Positions 7,963 through 15,537 of a stretch of 45,397 bases of DNA are shown piece by piece. The number at the start of each line of letters is the position of its first letter. Position 1 is the stretch's first letter. Under the pieces are notes generated by a model. It was given only the letters and a program-made list of their open reading frames with translations. It was not told the origin of the DNA and did not search any database. A program made the translations under genes and the position numbers. The stretch lies in IMG/VR virus record IMGVR_UViG_3300035034_000383, positions 1 through 45,397 of that record, one strand, 5' to 3'. This DNA is from a virus.

Positions 7963-8391
7963 TTATTTAATGACTACTTGCTTATACATATCCTTAGCCA
8001 GCCTGTAGTGTTCGTCGTTGTTTTTAAATTGATATATGCGAAGCATGATTGCTTTAGACGCTTCGGCATATCCCTCAACGAAGTTCTTTACCTTCCTCTG
8101 TATCTCTCCGTCTTGTTCGTACTCTTGCATAAGCTTGAAAGACTCCTTGTAAGGTGAGTCAGTATACCAAACGTATCCTCGGTACGGCATCTCTTTGTAC
8201 ATCTCGTGCACGTACGCATCCTTCCAGAAGATTCTAAAGAACCCTTCTCTGATTCTAACTACCCGAAAGTATTTAGACTGAGTGTATAATTCTTTTACAA
8301 GTCTTCTGAAATAATAGCTTCCCTCTTTCTGGTAGGGAATTCTACTTGCGTCTACGGATGTAAGGGTTGAATGTTTTTCCATTGGTTCCAA
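7963..8391 (-). CDS. Hypothetical protein between terminase and portal
   Basis: A 142-aa protein rich in Tyr, Lys, Arg and Glu, predicted soluble and helical, with many aromatic residues (YYFRRLVKELYTQSKYFRVV). The family is not recognised. Its 5' end overlaps the 3' end of the terminase gene by 50 bases, suggesting translational coupling; a second ATG lies three codons in. Position suggests a packaging or portal-linked role, but nothing in the sequence proves it. Confidence 0.65.
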   Translation of the reverse strand: MEPMEKHSTLTSVDASRIPYQKEGSYYFRRLVKELYTQSKYFRVVRIREGFFRIFWKDAYVHEMYKEMPYRGYVWYTDSPYKESFKLMQEYEQDGEIQRKVKNFVEGYAEASKAIMLRIYQFKNNDEHYRLAKDMYKQVVIK

Positions 8392-9973
8392 ATTTATCCA
8401 CGACCACAGCTCGTGGTCCTTTAATATTCTCTATACCTAAGCATAGATACTCAAGTGCTGAGCGATGGTGGGATGTCCAGTCGTGCTTTGGTTTAGCACT
8501 ACGGACTTCCTCTTCACCGTTGTTTCGCACCTTAGCGTATCCTGCTTGGTCAATACACATGCTTAGGTACTCTGTGTCTTTGTTCTTGTTAACCTCTACT
8601 CCTTTGCGTACTCGCATCTTAACAGCGGTACGTCTTGTCTGGAACTCCTTCCACTTGTCATCCCAGTTAACGTAGATACCATTCTCTTGTAGGATAGAGA
8701 AGATAGACTTGTTAGTTACTGCTGATGTGTACCTCCCTGCTGGGTCACCAAACACAGTACCTCGCTTCCACTTCCTGTGGGCCTCTATCTTTTCTATTTC
8801 ATTCTTGTTGTATCTAAATTCGTCTGATGGAATAACTCCAGTGAGGAACGGAACAAAGAAGTCAATGGTCTCCCCAGTCTTATAGAACGCATCTACCACC
8901 CGTAGCTTGTTGTCTATCAACTGAGTCCATATCAATGATGTACCATCCTCCTTACCCCAGTCTGCCCCTACGTACATTGGGTATGCTTCGTTGTATTCAA
9001 AGATTCCCATTTCAGGTTCCCACTCAGGATACACTTTGCCCGATAGAGACTTCTCATAGTTGAGGTCAATCTCCTGGGCCATGTTCTCTGCGGTGTTGCG
9101 GGTCTTTTCAAAGTCATACCACTTCTGGTCTTTGAGTGGATGTAGTTTCCAAATTAGAGACAGTACATCCATACCAGACACTCTGAGTTTCCAGAACCAG
9201 TCTCTACCGTTAGGTGTGCTGTTGGCTATCTGGCATGAGGTTGTCTGTGTACCAGACTCCCATGACTCTCTGGCTGTATCCCAGAAACCTAACTCATCGT
9301 AGAAGATAGCAGTCTTACGCGCACCTCGTCCGAAGTTAGGGTTCATCGTATCTCCTGATATGATGTTGTTGTTCTCTGGGTTGATTACCTTAAGCTTTAG
9401 TCTATGCTTACGATAGGTAAACCCTCTAGGCATAAGCCACTTAGGAATGTTCTTAAGGGTGAACTCTATCTTTCCGAACAACGCATCTTGGTTGACTCCG
9501 TCATCTACCAGCTTCTCTTTGTACGAACCTATCAGTAGGTTGATTCCTTCATGGAACAACCAGTACCATACAAACACATACACGATAAGCCACGAGACTC
9601 CCATGTCTCTACTCTTTTCTATAAGGAAGTTAATTCCTCTGTCGATGTGGTCTACGATGTATCTGATTGCATCCTTCTGATAATCGAACAACACAATAGG
9701 AAGAAACTTGTTCTTGCTACGTGGGTCAAAAGTCCAGCAGAAGTTCTCGATAAAGAAGATACAACCTTCAGCAGGAGACTCTGGGTTCTTGCAAGACCTG
9801 TGTATTAACCCTTGTGCTATAGGATTCTCTAGTGCAGTCTTGTTTATTGTTGCTCTGGTTAGCAACCGTTCCTTCTGTTCTGGTTCTTCTAGCCAGTCTA
9901 GGTATAGTTGCTTCCGTCTCTCAAACTCAGGGAAAGCATCTACATCCAAATCTATTTTATCTTCCTCTTCCAT
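8342..9973 (-). CDS. terL: Terminase large subunit
   Basis: A 543-aa packaging motor with an N-terminal ATPase and a C-terminal RNase H-like nuclease. A Walker A-like loop EKSRDMGVSW is at residues 119-128 and Walker B with catalytic Glu (AIFYDE) at 222-227. An Asn/Gly/Arg-rich phrase before it (NPNFGRGARK) is usual in this family. The nuclease part starts with YVGADWGKEDGT, giving the first metal-binding Asp, and later acidic residues follow. It works with the small subunit and the portal to cut and pump DNA. The stop is TAG; the C-terminus overlaps the next gene. Confidence 0.93.
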   Translation of the reverse strand: MEEEDKIDLDVDAFPEFERRKQLYLDWLEEPEQKERLLTRATINKTALENPIAQGLIHRSCKNPESPAEGCIFFIENFCWTFDPRSKNKFLPIVLFDYQKDAIRYIVDHIDRGINFLIEKSRDMGVSWLIVYVFVWYWLFHEGINLLIGSYKEKLVDDGVNQDALFGKIEFTLKNIPKWLMPRGFTYRKHRLKLKVINPENNNIISGDTMNPNFGRGARKTAIFYDELGFWDTARESWESGTQTTSCQIANSTPNGRDWFWKLRVSGMDVLSLIWKLHPLKDQKWYDFEKTRNTAENMAQEIDLNYEKSLSGKVYPEWEPEMGIFEYNEAYPMYVGADWGKEDGTSLIWTQLIDNKLRVVDAFYKTGETIDFFVPFLTGVIPSDEFRYNKNEIEKIEAHRKWKRGTVFGDPAGRYTSAVTNKSIFSILQENGIYVNWDDKWKEFQTRRTAVKMRVRKGVEVNKNKDTEYLSMCIDQAGYAKVRNNGEEEVRSAKPKHDWTSHHRSALEYLCLGIENIKGPRAVVVDKFGTNGKTFNPYIRRRK

Positions 9974-10003
9974 ATGATTTGATTATTTGTTCTGTAGCTA
10001 GGG

Positions 10004-10486
10004 CTACTTGTTCTCTTCCGTGTAAGTTTGTCTCATGATGTCCAACTCTGCTAGTGCATCCTTGGCGGTCATGTTAACATCTATCTGTTTATGGATAGCA
10101 ATGTTCTGTGTAGCCATTCCATCCATCAACTGTCCCTTGTCAAACATAATACCAAAGGCTGTAGCAAGCGTTGCTATGTTTACCTTGGCTAGTTCCTCTG
10201 GGTTGTCAATTAAAGACTGCATCTTCATCTGTAGGGCTTGAAGAGTGATGTTACGTGTGTCCTTAGCCATAGCTACCATCTCATTGGTACTCATGGTCAT
10301 TAACTCCTGCTTACCCTTCTTGAAAGCACCTGGGTTCTCGTTCCCCCTGATTCTCGCCATCTTTCTTCTTTGCTTCTCGTTCTCCTTAGCTGTTGCTAGC
10401 TCATCAGGAGACAATGCGTCAGCATTCGGTATAACTATAGGGACCTGTGGTCTTCTTACCTTAGGTACTTGTTTTGTAGTACTCAT
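10004..10486 (-). CDS. terS: Probable terminase small subunit
   Basis: A 160-aa helical protein directly upstream of the large terminase, separated by about 30 bases. The N-terminal third is basic and Pro-rich with a Lys/Arg cluster (ENEKQRRKMARIRG, about 35-48), suited to DNA binding; the rest is helical (residues 60-160). Small terminases bind packaging sites and load the large subunit. The assignment is from position and overall character, as no helix-turn-helix is obvious. It is the first gene after the strong leftward promoter at 10551-10523. Confidence 0.65.
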   Translation of the reverse strand: MSTTKQVPKVRRPQVPIVIPNADALSPDELATAKENEKQRRKMARIRGNENPGAFKKGKQELMTMSTNEMVAMAKDTRNITLQALQMKMQSLIDNPEELAKVNIATLATAFGIMFDKGQLMDGMATQNIAIHKQIDVNMTAKDALAELDIMRQTYTEENK

Positions 10487-10522
10487 TCATTCTTGCTTAG
10501 AACTTATTGGATAATGTTTGAC

Positions 10523-10551
10523 ATTATATCATACTTGCCCACATTTGTCAA
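10523..10551 (-). promoter_or_regulatory. Main leftward late promoter
   Basis: Leftward TTGACA (10551-10546), 17-bp spacer, TATAAT (10528-10523), with TG just before the -10 (extended -10). Both hexamers match consensus. Transcription would start near 10517 and enter the terminase small-subunit gene after about 30 bases. The spacer end (AAGTATGA) is nearly shared with the promoters at 18319 and 18393. Confidence 0.9.
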
Positions 10552-10864
10552 GGGGTTACTAATTGCACAGGCGGATTGCAGCTTTGAGCTCTCTATTTCA
10601 CAGGGTTGGTACCACAGGTCCAGATGTTTGCTTACTACGCTTAGGATTGAACACAGAGCCTCTCAGGGGTATGTGTATGCCCACACCTCAATCTCCTTTT
10701 TATGTATCTGCCCTGTTACACTAAAATCCTGAATTTATCATAAAATATTTGAGGGGTGTATATATATAATACGCACACGCACACCCCCATACCCCCCTGA
10801 CCTAACAAACCGATTTGACATCTGCAAAAACTGTGGCTCTGCAATGAAAATCTGGCTTGTCAAG
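10552..10864. other. Intergenic control region, left part
   Basis: No convincing gene. It holds an alternating TA tract (about 10760-10772) flanked by GGGGTGT and ACACCCC that can pair, and a TTGACA/TGTCAA inverted pair at about 10814-10864. Small frames on either strand here lack protein character. The A/T tract beside G/C-skewed runs would suit an easily melted site, but no origin motif is certain. Confidence 0.4.
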
Positions 10865-10893
10865 TTGCAGTCTGATTGTGTATCTGATACAAT
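10865..10893 (+). promoter_or_regulatory. Rightward promoter into the repeat region
   Basis: TTGCAG (10865-10870), 17-bp spacer, TACAAT (10888-10893) with TGA just before the -10, matching the extended form seen in the phage's other promoters. Hexamers are less perfect than the leftward promoter's. It would transcribe the 9-bp repeats and the first small rightward ORFs. Confidence 0.55.
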
Positions 10894-10950
10894 AGTAGGT
10901 TTGTCCCGTTGTATGTTTTCTTTTATGTAGTGCGGGGAGGTTGTGGTGTA

Positions 10951-11013
10951 CACGTATGGCACTTATGGCACCTATCACACCCATCACACGTATGGCACTT
11001 ATTACACTTATGA
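10951..11013. repeat. Seven tandem 9-bp repeats (CAC + 6)
   Basis: Seven units in a row start with CAC: cacgtatgg, cacttatgg, cacctatca, cacccatca, cacgtatgg, cacttatta, cacttatga. The core is CACnTATnn with small changes. They lie in the divergent control region, not in a clear gene. Short direct repeats of this kind can be binding sites for a replication initiator or a regulator; which applies here is unknown. Confidence 0.75.
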
Positions 11014-11194
11014 CAATGGCTACTAGCTACCATGTACTACAGGGGGTGGTACTGTGGACTGTGTTACTGTCTACAGTGTGCTAGCAGTGACTGTCCCCCG
11101 ATTATAGCGTGCTATAGATAGTTATACATATCGTACCCTGTACAGTAACGGGTACGTAATGTAGATTATGGGTGTAGCAGATAACATATAACAC
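11014..11194. other. Intergenic region with clustered inverted repeats
   Basis: No gene recognised. Short perfect stems are crowded together: TATAGC-gt-GCTATA, GTACCC with GGGTAC, TACCA with TGGTA, and several ACTGT/ACAGT copies. These could be operators or an RNA leader for the small ORF at 11195. Confidence 0.4.
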
Positions 11195-11266
11195 ATGATA
11201 GAACACCTAGTAATCGTAGCAGTAACAGTAGCGCTTGGAACCACTTATCTAATTATCACAATCTAA
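11195..11266 (+). CDS. 23-aa membrane micro-peptide
   Basis: ATG 11195 to TAA 11266 encodes MIEHLVIVAVTVALGTTYLI plus three residues, almost wholly a single membrane span. It belongs to a set of similar tiny membrane ORFs in this genome (18429, 19669, 20756). Function unknown. No Shine-Dalgarno. Confidence is moderate because of its size; support comes from the repeated pattern elsewhere. Confidence 0.4.
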   Translation: MIEHLVIVAVTVALGTTYLIITI

Positions 11267-11278
11267 ACAACCATAAAC

Positions 11279-11392
11279 ATGAACCAATCAACACTCTATG
11301 CAATCCTACTGGCAGCATTAGACAAGTCACTAGCAAACGGTACCATCACACTAGCAGAATACGTGACACAGTTTTACCAGCTACAGGCGTAG
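11279..11392 (+). CDS. 37-aa small protein
   Basis: ATG 11279 to TAG 11392 encodes 37 residues (MNQSTLYAILLAALDKSLAN at the N-terminus), an amphipathic helical peptide. It starts 12 bases after the 23-aa ORF and is followed 12 bases later by a strong terminator hairpin, which supports the pair as a short transcription unit. The family is not recognised. Confidence 0.45.
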   Translation: MNQSTLYAILLAALDKSLANGTITLAEYVTQFYQLQA

Positions 11393-11404
11393 CACCTAGC
11401 ACAT

Positions 11405-11431
11405 AAAATACCCCAGCAATGGGGTATTTTT
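11405..11431 (+). terminator. Intrinsic terminator (works on either strand)
   Basis: A perfect 10-bp stem, AAAATACCCC (11405-11414) with GGGGTATTTT (11421-11430), loop AGCAAT, followed by further T. The A-run on the 5' side makes it bidirectional. It ends the small transcript carrying the 23- and 37-aa ORFs. Confidence 0.85.
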
Positions 11432-11445
11432 ATGACCGCCAAAAC

Positions 11446-11473
11446 TTGACATTTAGAATTTCTGTGTCATAAC
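11446..11473 (+). promoter_or_regulatory. Candidate rightward promoter
   Basis: TTGACA (11446-11451), 16-bp spacer, weak -10 CATAAC (11468-11473). The layout and the TGTGT before the -10 closely mirror the leftward promoter at 4533-4506. It lies just after the terminator and about 130 bases before the 105-aa gene. A TATAAT at 11481-11486 lacks a good -35. Confidence 0.45.
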
Positions 11474-11605
11474 GAGCCTTTATAATAAGGCTACAATAGC
11501 AATACGGGGACTATGCCCATGTTACACGCTTGACCGTTACAGATGTTTCCTGTATGTTTATCAGTGGAAGTAATACCAAACGGGCTTACAAAATAAACCT
11601 AGCGT

Positions 11606-11923
11606 ATGAACTTAAAGCAGAACATTGAAACGATGAAAACAAGCTGGACTGTGAACCATAAACACGTAATAATCACGGCGGTACTGGTAACAGTAATAGC
11701 AGTACAAAACTTTGGCCACAAGTTGCCTACTGTATCGCTTACAAGCGTTACAGATGCAACCGCGGTAAAGTCTACAATGGTAGACTGTGACTATAAGTGT
11801 CTCACTACCATTTGGGTAGAGCATAGGGCAGACGAGATTGTGTTAGAAAATGCTGCAGAAACGCGTAAAAAAGCACGTATACAGGCGTTAATAGAGGCAA
11901 ACCAACTTATAACACAGATTTAG
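11606..11923 (+). CDS. Small membrane-anchored protein
   Basis: A 105-aa protein with an N-terminal soluble part (about 1-18), one membrane helix (about 20-38, HVIITAVLVTVIAVQNFG), and an exported-looking domain with two Cys (VDCDYKCLT, about 69-77) and a charged C-terminal helix. The two close cysteines could form a disulfide outside the membrane. No family is recognised; an early envelope-targeted role is only a guess. Confidence 0.55.
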   Translation: MNLKQNIETMKTSWTVNHKHVIITAVLVTVIAVQNFGHKLPTVSLTSVTDATAVKSTMVDCDYKCLTTIWVEHRADEIVLENAAETRKKARIQALIEANQLITQI

Positions 11924-12529
11924 ATACTTGTCTATTGTACAATTATCAAAACGTGATAGAGTAGATATAGAACAGGAAGAAAGGTAGTTTACACCTAGCA
12001 CATGCAATACGTTGCATCTGCTATGGTGTACGGTACAATGTACAATGCACCCGCGAATCAAAACGCGATAAAAGTTATAACACACGTTTCTAGTTTTGCA
12101 TAGTTTACAGTTAAACGTAAACATGATAAGCTAGGGACAAGTCAGACAAAAGTTTGGCACAATAGAAAAATACATATACAATGCGCAACGGTAACACGTT
12201 GCACCCGATAGAATCATACAATAGCGTATGCAACTAGAATAAGCGGGATACTTGTACTGGAGAACACAACGGGATATACCATCACGCTACGCCATGAACC
12301 CACAACGGGTTGCTGCTAGCAGGTAGAATACTGAGCGCCATAATCCGCGCCGTGTACGTAAAGATACAATAATAAGCGGTACTGTAGAATGGGAATAATC
12401 TTACATATAAGCTAGGCACCTTGTAAAACTTGCCTGTTACGTTGAAACTGAACCACGGTATATAATATAGCAGCATATGGCTTATATTATAGAGGGCACC
12501 AAACTACAGCACGTAAAGTCTACACTGAT
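11924..12529. other. Hairpin-rich region without a recognised gene
   Basis: About 600 bases with no convincing coding frame. Short perfect hairpins recur: ATGCAA-TACG-TTGCAT (12002-12017), CGCG-aatcaaaa-CGCG (12052-12067), GCAACG-gtaaca-CGTTGC (12185-12202), CATAC-aatagc-GTATG (12215-12230), AACCC-acaac-GGGTT (12297-12311). The word acaacggg occurs twice. It could be a structured non-coding RNA, a packed operator region, or part of a replication origin. Confidence 0.4.
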
Positions 12530-12793
12530 ATGATACACATTATATCTACTGTAATAATAGACAGCCAAACTATAAGGCCATGCTTACATGGTACGTTAAC
12601 ATCTTTATTATGGGGTAGTTTAGGCAATAGCACCGTTACAAGTGCTGCTGCTGCTATTGCGTACAACGCTACAGGTACTACAAAGTATCATATCGGTAAA
12701 GACAAAACAAACTATTGTAAAGTATTGCAATCTAGTAGCATGTCAGAAAAACTGTCTATATCATATATCGGACATACGTGCAAAAACTTGTAA
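12530..12793 (+). CDS. Low-confidence ORF, possible first half of a frameshifted gene
   Basis: An 87-codon frame with protein-like content in its second half (about residues 35-87). It stops at TAA 12791-12793. In the +1 frame, protein-like sequence continues from there to 12962 (GNYSIVIYTLHAGTLATVLV and onward). A +1 shift at the TTG-TAA stop would fuse them into about 143 aa. This could be programmed frameshifting, an assembly error, or a decayed gene. No homologue is recognised. Confidence 0.3.
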   Translation: MIHIISTVIIDSQTIRPCLHGTLTSLLWGSLGNSTVTSAAAAIAYNATGTTKYHIGKDKTNYCKVLQSSSMSEKLSISYIGHTCKNL

Positions 12794-12962
12794 GAAAAGC
12801 AATAGTATAACAAAGCGTATAGGTAACTATTCTATAGTTATCTACACGTTACACGCTGGGACACTAGCTACCGTGTTGGTAGCACTTGATAAAGAGTACC
12901 GTAAACTCCTACAGCAAAGTTTAGGTAACACACCATATAAAAAGTTCTATCCTAGCGTGTAA
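12642..12962 (+). CDS. Low-confidence ORF, possible second half of a frameshifted gene
   Basis: The open frame is 106 codons, but only the last 50 residues or so look like a real protein (RIGNYSIVIYTLHAGTLATV, then ALDKEYRKLLQQSLGN). The first half is the shadow of the overlapping frame starting at 12530. See that entry for the fusion idea. Confidence 0.25.
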   Translation: MLLLLLRTTLQVLQSIISVKTKQTIVKYCNLVACQKNCLYHISDIRAKTCKKSNSITKRIGNYSIVIYTLHAGTLATVLVALDKEYRKLLQQSLGNTPYKKFYPSV

Positions 12963-12963
12963 C

Positions 12964-12979
12964 GTGTATAAATATACAC
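12964..12979. promoter_or_regulatory. Palindrome, operator-like
   Basis: GTGTATA-AA-TATACAC is a perfect 7-bp inverted repeat 32 bases upstream of the 98-aa gene start. Its A/T-rich dyad is typical of a dimeric repressor site. No repressor with a clear helix-turn-helix was found in the window. Confidence 0.45.
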
Positions 12980-13010
12980 ATTATCAAAACAAAAGTAATA
13001 CCAAACTATT

Positions 13011-13307
13011 ATGAACCTAGAAAAAGCATTGGCACTGGGTGGACGTATCGTAGCAGAGCGTAAAGCAAGGCAAAGTAAGCAGAACACTTATGTTCTTCAC
13101 TTCACAAACGACCCATCTACTGTAGCAGGCACAATGGAGGGCAGTACTATTAAAGGACTATGTGACGAGTTTCGACAGTCACACGCCCAGTACACGTATG
13201 CTGTAGTAACTAAGAAAGGCAACGACGAGAAGTATCTACGATACTACAATAAGAATGAGGGTAAAAAGTTTATCTCTCTAGTAGCAAAGCGAAGAGTAGC
13301 AAAGTAG
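13011..13307 (+). CDS. Hypothetical small basic protein
   Basis: A 98-aa soluble protein with a basic N-terminal helix (RIVAERKARQSKQ, about 12-24), a beta-type central part and a basic C-terminus (LVAKRRVAK). Basic ends suggest nucleic-acid contact, but no known domain is recognised. It follows the palindrome at 12964 and precedes the promoter-like site at 13320. The leader is A/T-rich with no Shine-Dalgarno. Confidence 0.6.
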   Translation: MNLEKALALGGRIVAERKARQSKQNTYVLHFTNDPSTVAGTMEGSTIKGLCDEFRQSHAQYTYAVVTKKGNDEKYLRYYNKNEGKKFISLVAKRRVAK

Positions 13308-13319
13308 TAGGAAAAAAGA

Positions 13320-13348
13320 TTGACTATTATTAGCAGGTGGTGTAAGAT
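13320..13348 (+). promoter_or_regulatory. Candidate promoter for the GGCT-like unit
   Basis: TTGACT (13320-13325), 17-bp spacer, TAAGAT (13343-13348). Predicted transcription start near 13355 coincides with the first ATG of the next gene, so that mRNA would be leaderless unless the ATG at 13385 is used. Confidence 0.5.
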
Positions 13349-13354
13349 GAGCAT

Positions 13355-13792
13355 ATGCTAAAAACACACACACGAAGACAGGTTATGTATAGCCTAGATG
13401 TAGCAAGCTCTTGGAGTGTACCAGAACAAGCTTTGAAGTTTGATTCTAGTCACGAAGCTATAAAGTTTGTAGCAGAGCAGGTTAGTAGGGTTGTAGGTGG
13501 CTGTACTATACTTGATTCTGTAGGTTATTGGGCAGACGTAGAGAAAGCTGACCGCGAAAAGTACGATGATGTGGAGATAGGTGTAGAGCACAACGTGCAG
13601 TTACAGGTTAAGGCTGAGGTTTCTAAGGAGGAAGAGATAGAAAAAACTATCGTAAACGCCTTTGTAACAGCAGCACAAATGTTCCCAGAACTAGGTATCA
13701 ACTGGGTGTGCGGTCATAAGGTAACAGCAGAAAGTTTAACAGTGTCGTTTAATTTCTCTATTAAAGAGAACGCCAATCAACATGTTATCTAA
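13355..13792 (+). CDS. Hypothetical protein
   Basis: A 145-aa acidic soluble protein (shorter by 10 residues if ATG 13385 is the true start). It has alternating beta-type and helical segments, an acidic Lys/Glu stretch (KAEVSKEEEIEKT, about 87-99), and a conserved-looking end (GINWVCGHKVTAESLTVSFN). The family is not recognised. The stop overlaps the start of the next 53-aa gene by 11 bases, suggesting coupled translation. Confidence 0.65.
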   Translation: MLKTHTRRQVMYSLDVASSWSVPEQALKFDSSHEAIKFVAEQVSRVVGGCTILDSVGYWADVEKADREKYDDVEIGVEHNVQLQVKAEVSKEEEIEKTIVNAFVTAAQMFPELGINWVCGHKVTAESLTVSFNFSIKENANQHVI

Positions 13793-13943
13793 TGAAAGAA
13801 AAAAGTATCTAACGTCCCTCTTTCCAGGCAGGGAAATAGAGGGGTTTGATTCGAGGAATAGGTATGACATTATTAGATTAAAAGTTAGGGGCACACTACG
13901 TGGTGCATTAAACGCAACCATGAATGTGTGGGTTAAACAATAA
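13782..13943 (+). CDS. 53-aa basic small protein
   Basis: ATG 13782 to TAA 13943 encodes a basic 53-aa protein (MLSNERKKYLTSLFPGREIE, then a Gly/Arg-rich beta-type part). It overlaps the previous gene's end and is followed by the GGCT-like gene after 8 bases. The tight packing in one direction supports it as real. Function unknown. Confidence 0.55.
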   Translation: MLSNERKKYLTSLFPGREIEGFDSRNRYDIIRLKVRGTLRGALNATMNVWVKQ

Positions 13944-13951
13944 ATTTGGTT

Positions 13952-14299
13952 ATGAAAACAATAGCAGTGTACGGCTCCTTGATGAGCAATAGGTACAACC
14001 ACGGAATGATTAGTGGTTCTAATCTACTTGGTAAGTCAACAATCAAAGCCACCATGTATAGTATGGGTAGCTACCCCGCTATTATAGATGGTGATGATGA
14101 ACATATCATAGAGTTGTATGAGGTAGATGACGATGTGCACATGAATGTTCTAAACATGGAGCTAGGTGCAGGGTACGTAGAGAGGGAACAAGAGTTCATT
14201 GTAGAGGGTGGACAAAAGTATACCGCTAAGGTATACTATGCAGGAGAACGATTAGAGTCTTACTGCAAACAAGTAAAAGAAATTATCAAGTCTTATTAA
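13952..14299 (+). CDS. Gamma-glutamylcyclotransferase-like (GGCT/AIG2 fold) protein
   Basis: A 115-aa protein starting MKTIAVYGSL, where the YGSL motif (7-10) is the substrate-binding mark of the GGCT/AIG2-like fold. That family cleaves or transfers gamma-glutamyl-amine bonds, releasing 5-oxoproline. Total length is right. An upstream TTG two codons earlier is unlikely as start. It lies directly before the structured RNA and the amidoligase genes, and GGCT-like proteins are known partners of amidoligases and ATP-grasp enzymes in peptide-modification clusters. It may trim or recycle gamma-glutamyl products made by the downstream ligases. Confidence 0.72.
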   Translation: MKTIAVYGSLMSNRYNHGMISGSNLLGKSTIKATMYSMGSYPAIIDGDDEHIIELYEVDDDVHMNVLNMELGAGYVEREQEFIVEGGQKYTAKVYYAGERLESYCKQVKEIIKSY

Positions 14300-14305
14300 G
14301 TAGAG

Positions 14306-14501
14306 TAACGTGCACCTTTGTATACCTCTGTAGTGATATACAAGGGCAGAGTAGCAGACAACACTAGCCTGAACAGGTAGAATCTCGGAAGCCGTTGGCG
14401 ATACAAGTATAGTCCTGACAGCATACTATGAGTCATGTGTAAAATCTATTAGATTAACGCTATCCTGTCCGAGTAACGGAGGTACGTATGGGTGCATGTT
14501 A
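14306..14501 (+). promoter_or_regulatory. Structured RNA leader of the amidoligase operon
   Basis: A ~196-nt element closed by an 11-bp helix, TAACGTGCACC (14306-14316) with GGTGCATGTTA (14491-14501), one G-U. Inside: TTTGTATA with TATACAAG (14317-14324/14337-14344), whose loop CTCTG (14326-14330) can pair with CAGAG (14347-14351) as a pseudoknot; CCTG-AA-CAGG (14368-14377); CTCGG (14384-14388) with CCGAG (14469-14473); ATAGT with ACTAT; AATCT-att-AGATT (14443-14455). The closing helix ends 16 bases before the AUG. A compact fold with a pseudoknot is riboswitch-like, but no known class is recognised. Confidence 0.7.
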
Positions 14502-14517
14502 TAAGTAAAAAATTATT

Positions 14518-15537
14518 ATGTTCAATCAGTTAAGTTTATCAGACGGTCGGTCATCTTTAGGTAGTGACCCAGAGTTCTTCTTTGTTAAGAAAAAGGAGAT
14601 GGTTCCGAGTAAAGATGTAGTACCAGAGAAGACGGGAGATGGTTGGTCACGAAGTCCTAAGTGGGTTATCCGTGATGGTTTCCAAGGAGAATTAAATCCA
14701 GCTAGTGATTCCTGTCGGCAATCAGCAGGGTCTATGATTGCTTTGGCTTTAATCGAAGCTAAGAGTTTAGCAGATAAATCAGGTCATTCTATTAGTTTTA
14801 AGATGGGTCATGTTGTTAGCGACAAGCAATGGAAACGAGCAACTAAGGAAGAGAAGAGATTTGGTTGCAGCCCTACAATGAACATCTATTCATCTCGTTC
14901 AAGAATTGTAACAGGTATGCGTGAGAGGTTTCGAGCAGCAGGTGGTCATGTTCACTTCTCTCTTATGGGAAGTCAAAAAGAGAACCTGTCTAGGTTAGTT
15001 GCGGTGATGGACATTGTTGTTGGTAACACGTGTGTTATGATTGACCGCGACCCAGACAATGCACGAAGACGAAAGATTTACGGACGTGCAGGAGAGTATA
15101 GGGTTAAGTCATACGGTATGGAGTACCGTGTTCTAAGTAACTTCTGGTTGCAAAGCTACACACTGTGGTCACTGGTGTCACAACTAGGGCGCAATGCTAT
15201 ATCAATCGAGAAGTCTGGTATGTCAGAGGAACTTATTGCTAGGTTCGATATGAGAAAGATTCGTCGTGCTATAAACAACAATGACATCGTGTTGGCTAGA
15301 GAAAACTTCGAGATACTTAAGCAGTTCTTGATAGACCATCGAGCTGAGGGTAACGGGCTTTCTGTTGAACGTCTTCCTAGGTTTACAGAATGGTTCAACA
15401 TGAAGAAGCCACTGTTCTTCTGTAATACAACAACAAAGGTTATGGCAGGGTGGCAAAACAAACTAGATACTGGGGGTACTGGCATCGAGAGTTTTATTGA
15501 TTTCATGAAATACAAAAAAAACAATGCTGAGTTCTAA
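14518..15537 (+). CDS. Amidoligase (phiEco32-type COOH-NH2 ligase, type 2)
   Basis: A 339-aa member of the glutamine-synthetase-like amidoligase superfamily, which forms amide bonds between a carboxylate and an amine using ATP. Visible marks: SDPEFFF (about 16-22), FQGELNPASDSCRQSAG around residue 60, GGHVHFSL (about 142-149) and GMEYRVLSNFW (about 200-210); Glu and His residues in these are the expected metal and ATP ligands. A related enzyme gene sits next to a second amidoligase and a glutamine amidotransferase in coliphage phiEco32. It overlaps the next gene by 14 bases. No Shine-Dalgarno; the structured RNA ends 16 bases upstream. The substrate is unknown. Confidence 0.82.
   Translation: MFNQLSLSDGRSSLGSDPEFFFVKKKEMVPSKDVVPEKTGDGWSRSPKWVIRDGFQGELNPASDSCRQSAGSMIALALIEAKSLADKSGHSISFKMGHVVSDKQWKRATKEEKRFGCSPTMNIYSSRSRIVTGMRERFRAAGGHVHFSLMGSQKENLSRLVAVMDIVVGNTCVMIDRDPDNARRRKIYGRAGEYRVKSYGMEYRVLSNFWLQSYTLWSLVSQLGRNAISIEKSGMSEELIARFDMRKIRRAINNNDIVLARENFEILKQFLIDHRAEGNGLSVERLPRFTEWFNMKKPLFFCNTTTKVMAGWQNKLDTGGTGIESFIDFMKYKKNNAEF

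Noticed and set aside
10738-10987. Two leftward small frames in the control region
   Set aside because: They run through the TA tract and repeats, and lack protein-like composition.
10951-11013. CRISPR array
   Set aside because: Units are 9 bp with no spacers, and no cas genes are seen.
14306-14501. Group I intron in front of the amidoligase
   Set aside because: A TATAGTCC phrase resembles the S element, but no matching R element, no P3/P8 core and no split exon are present.
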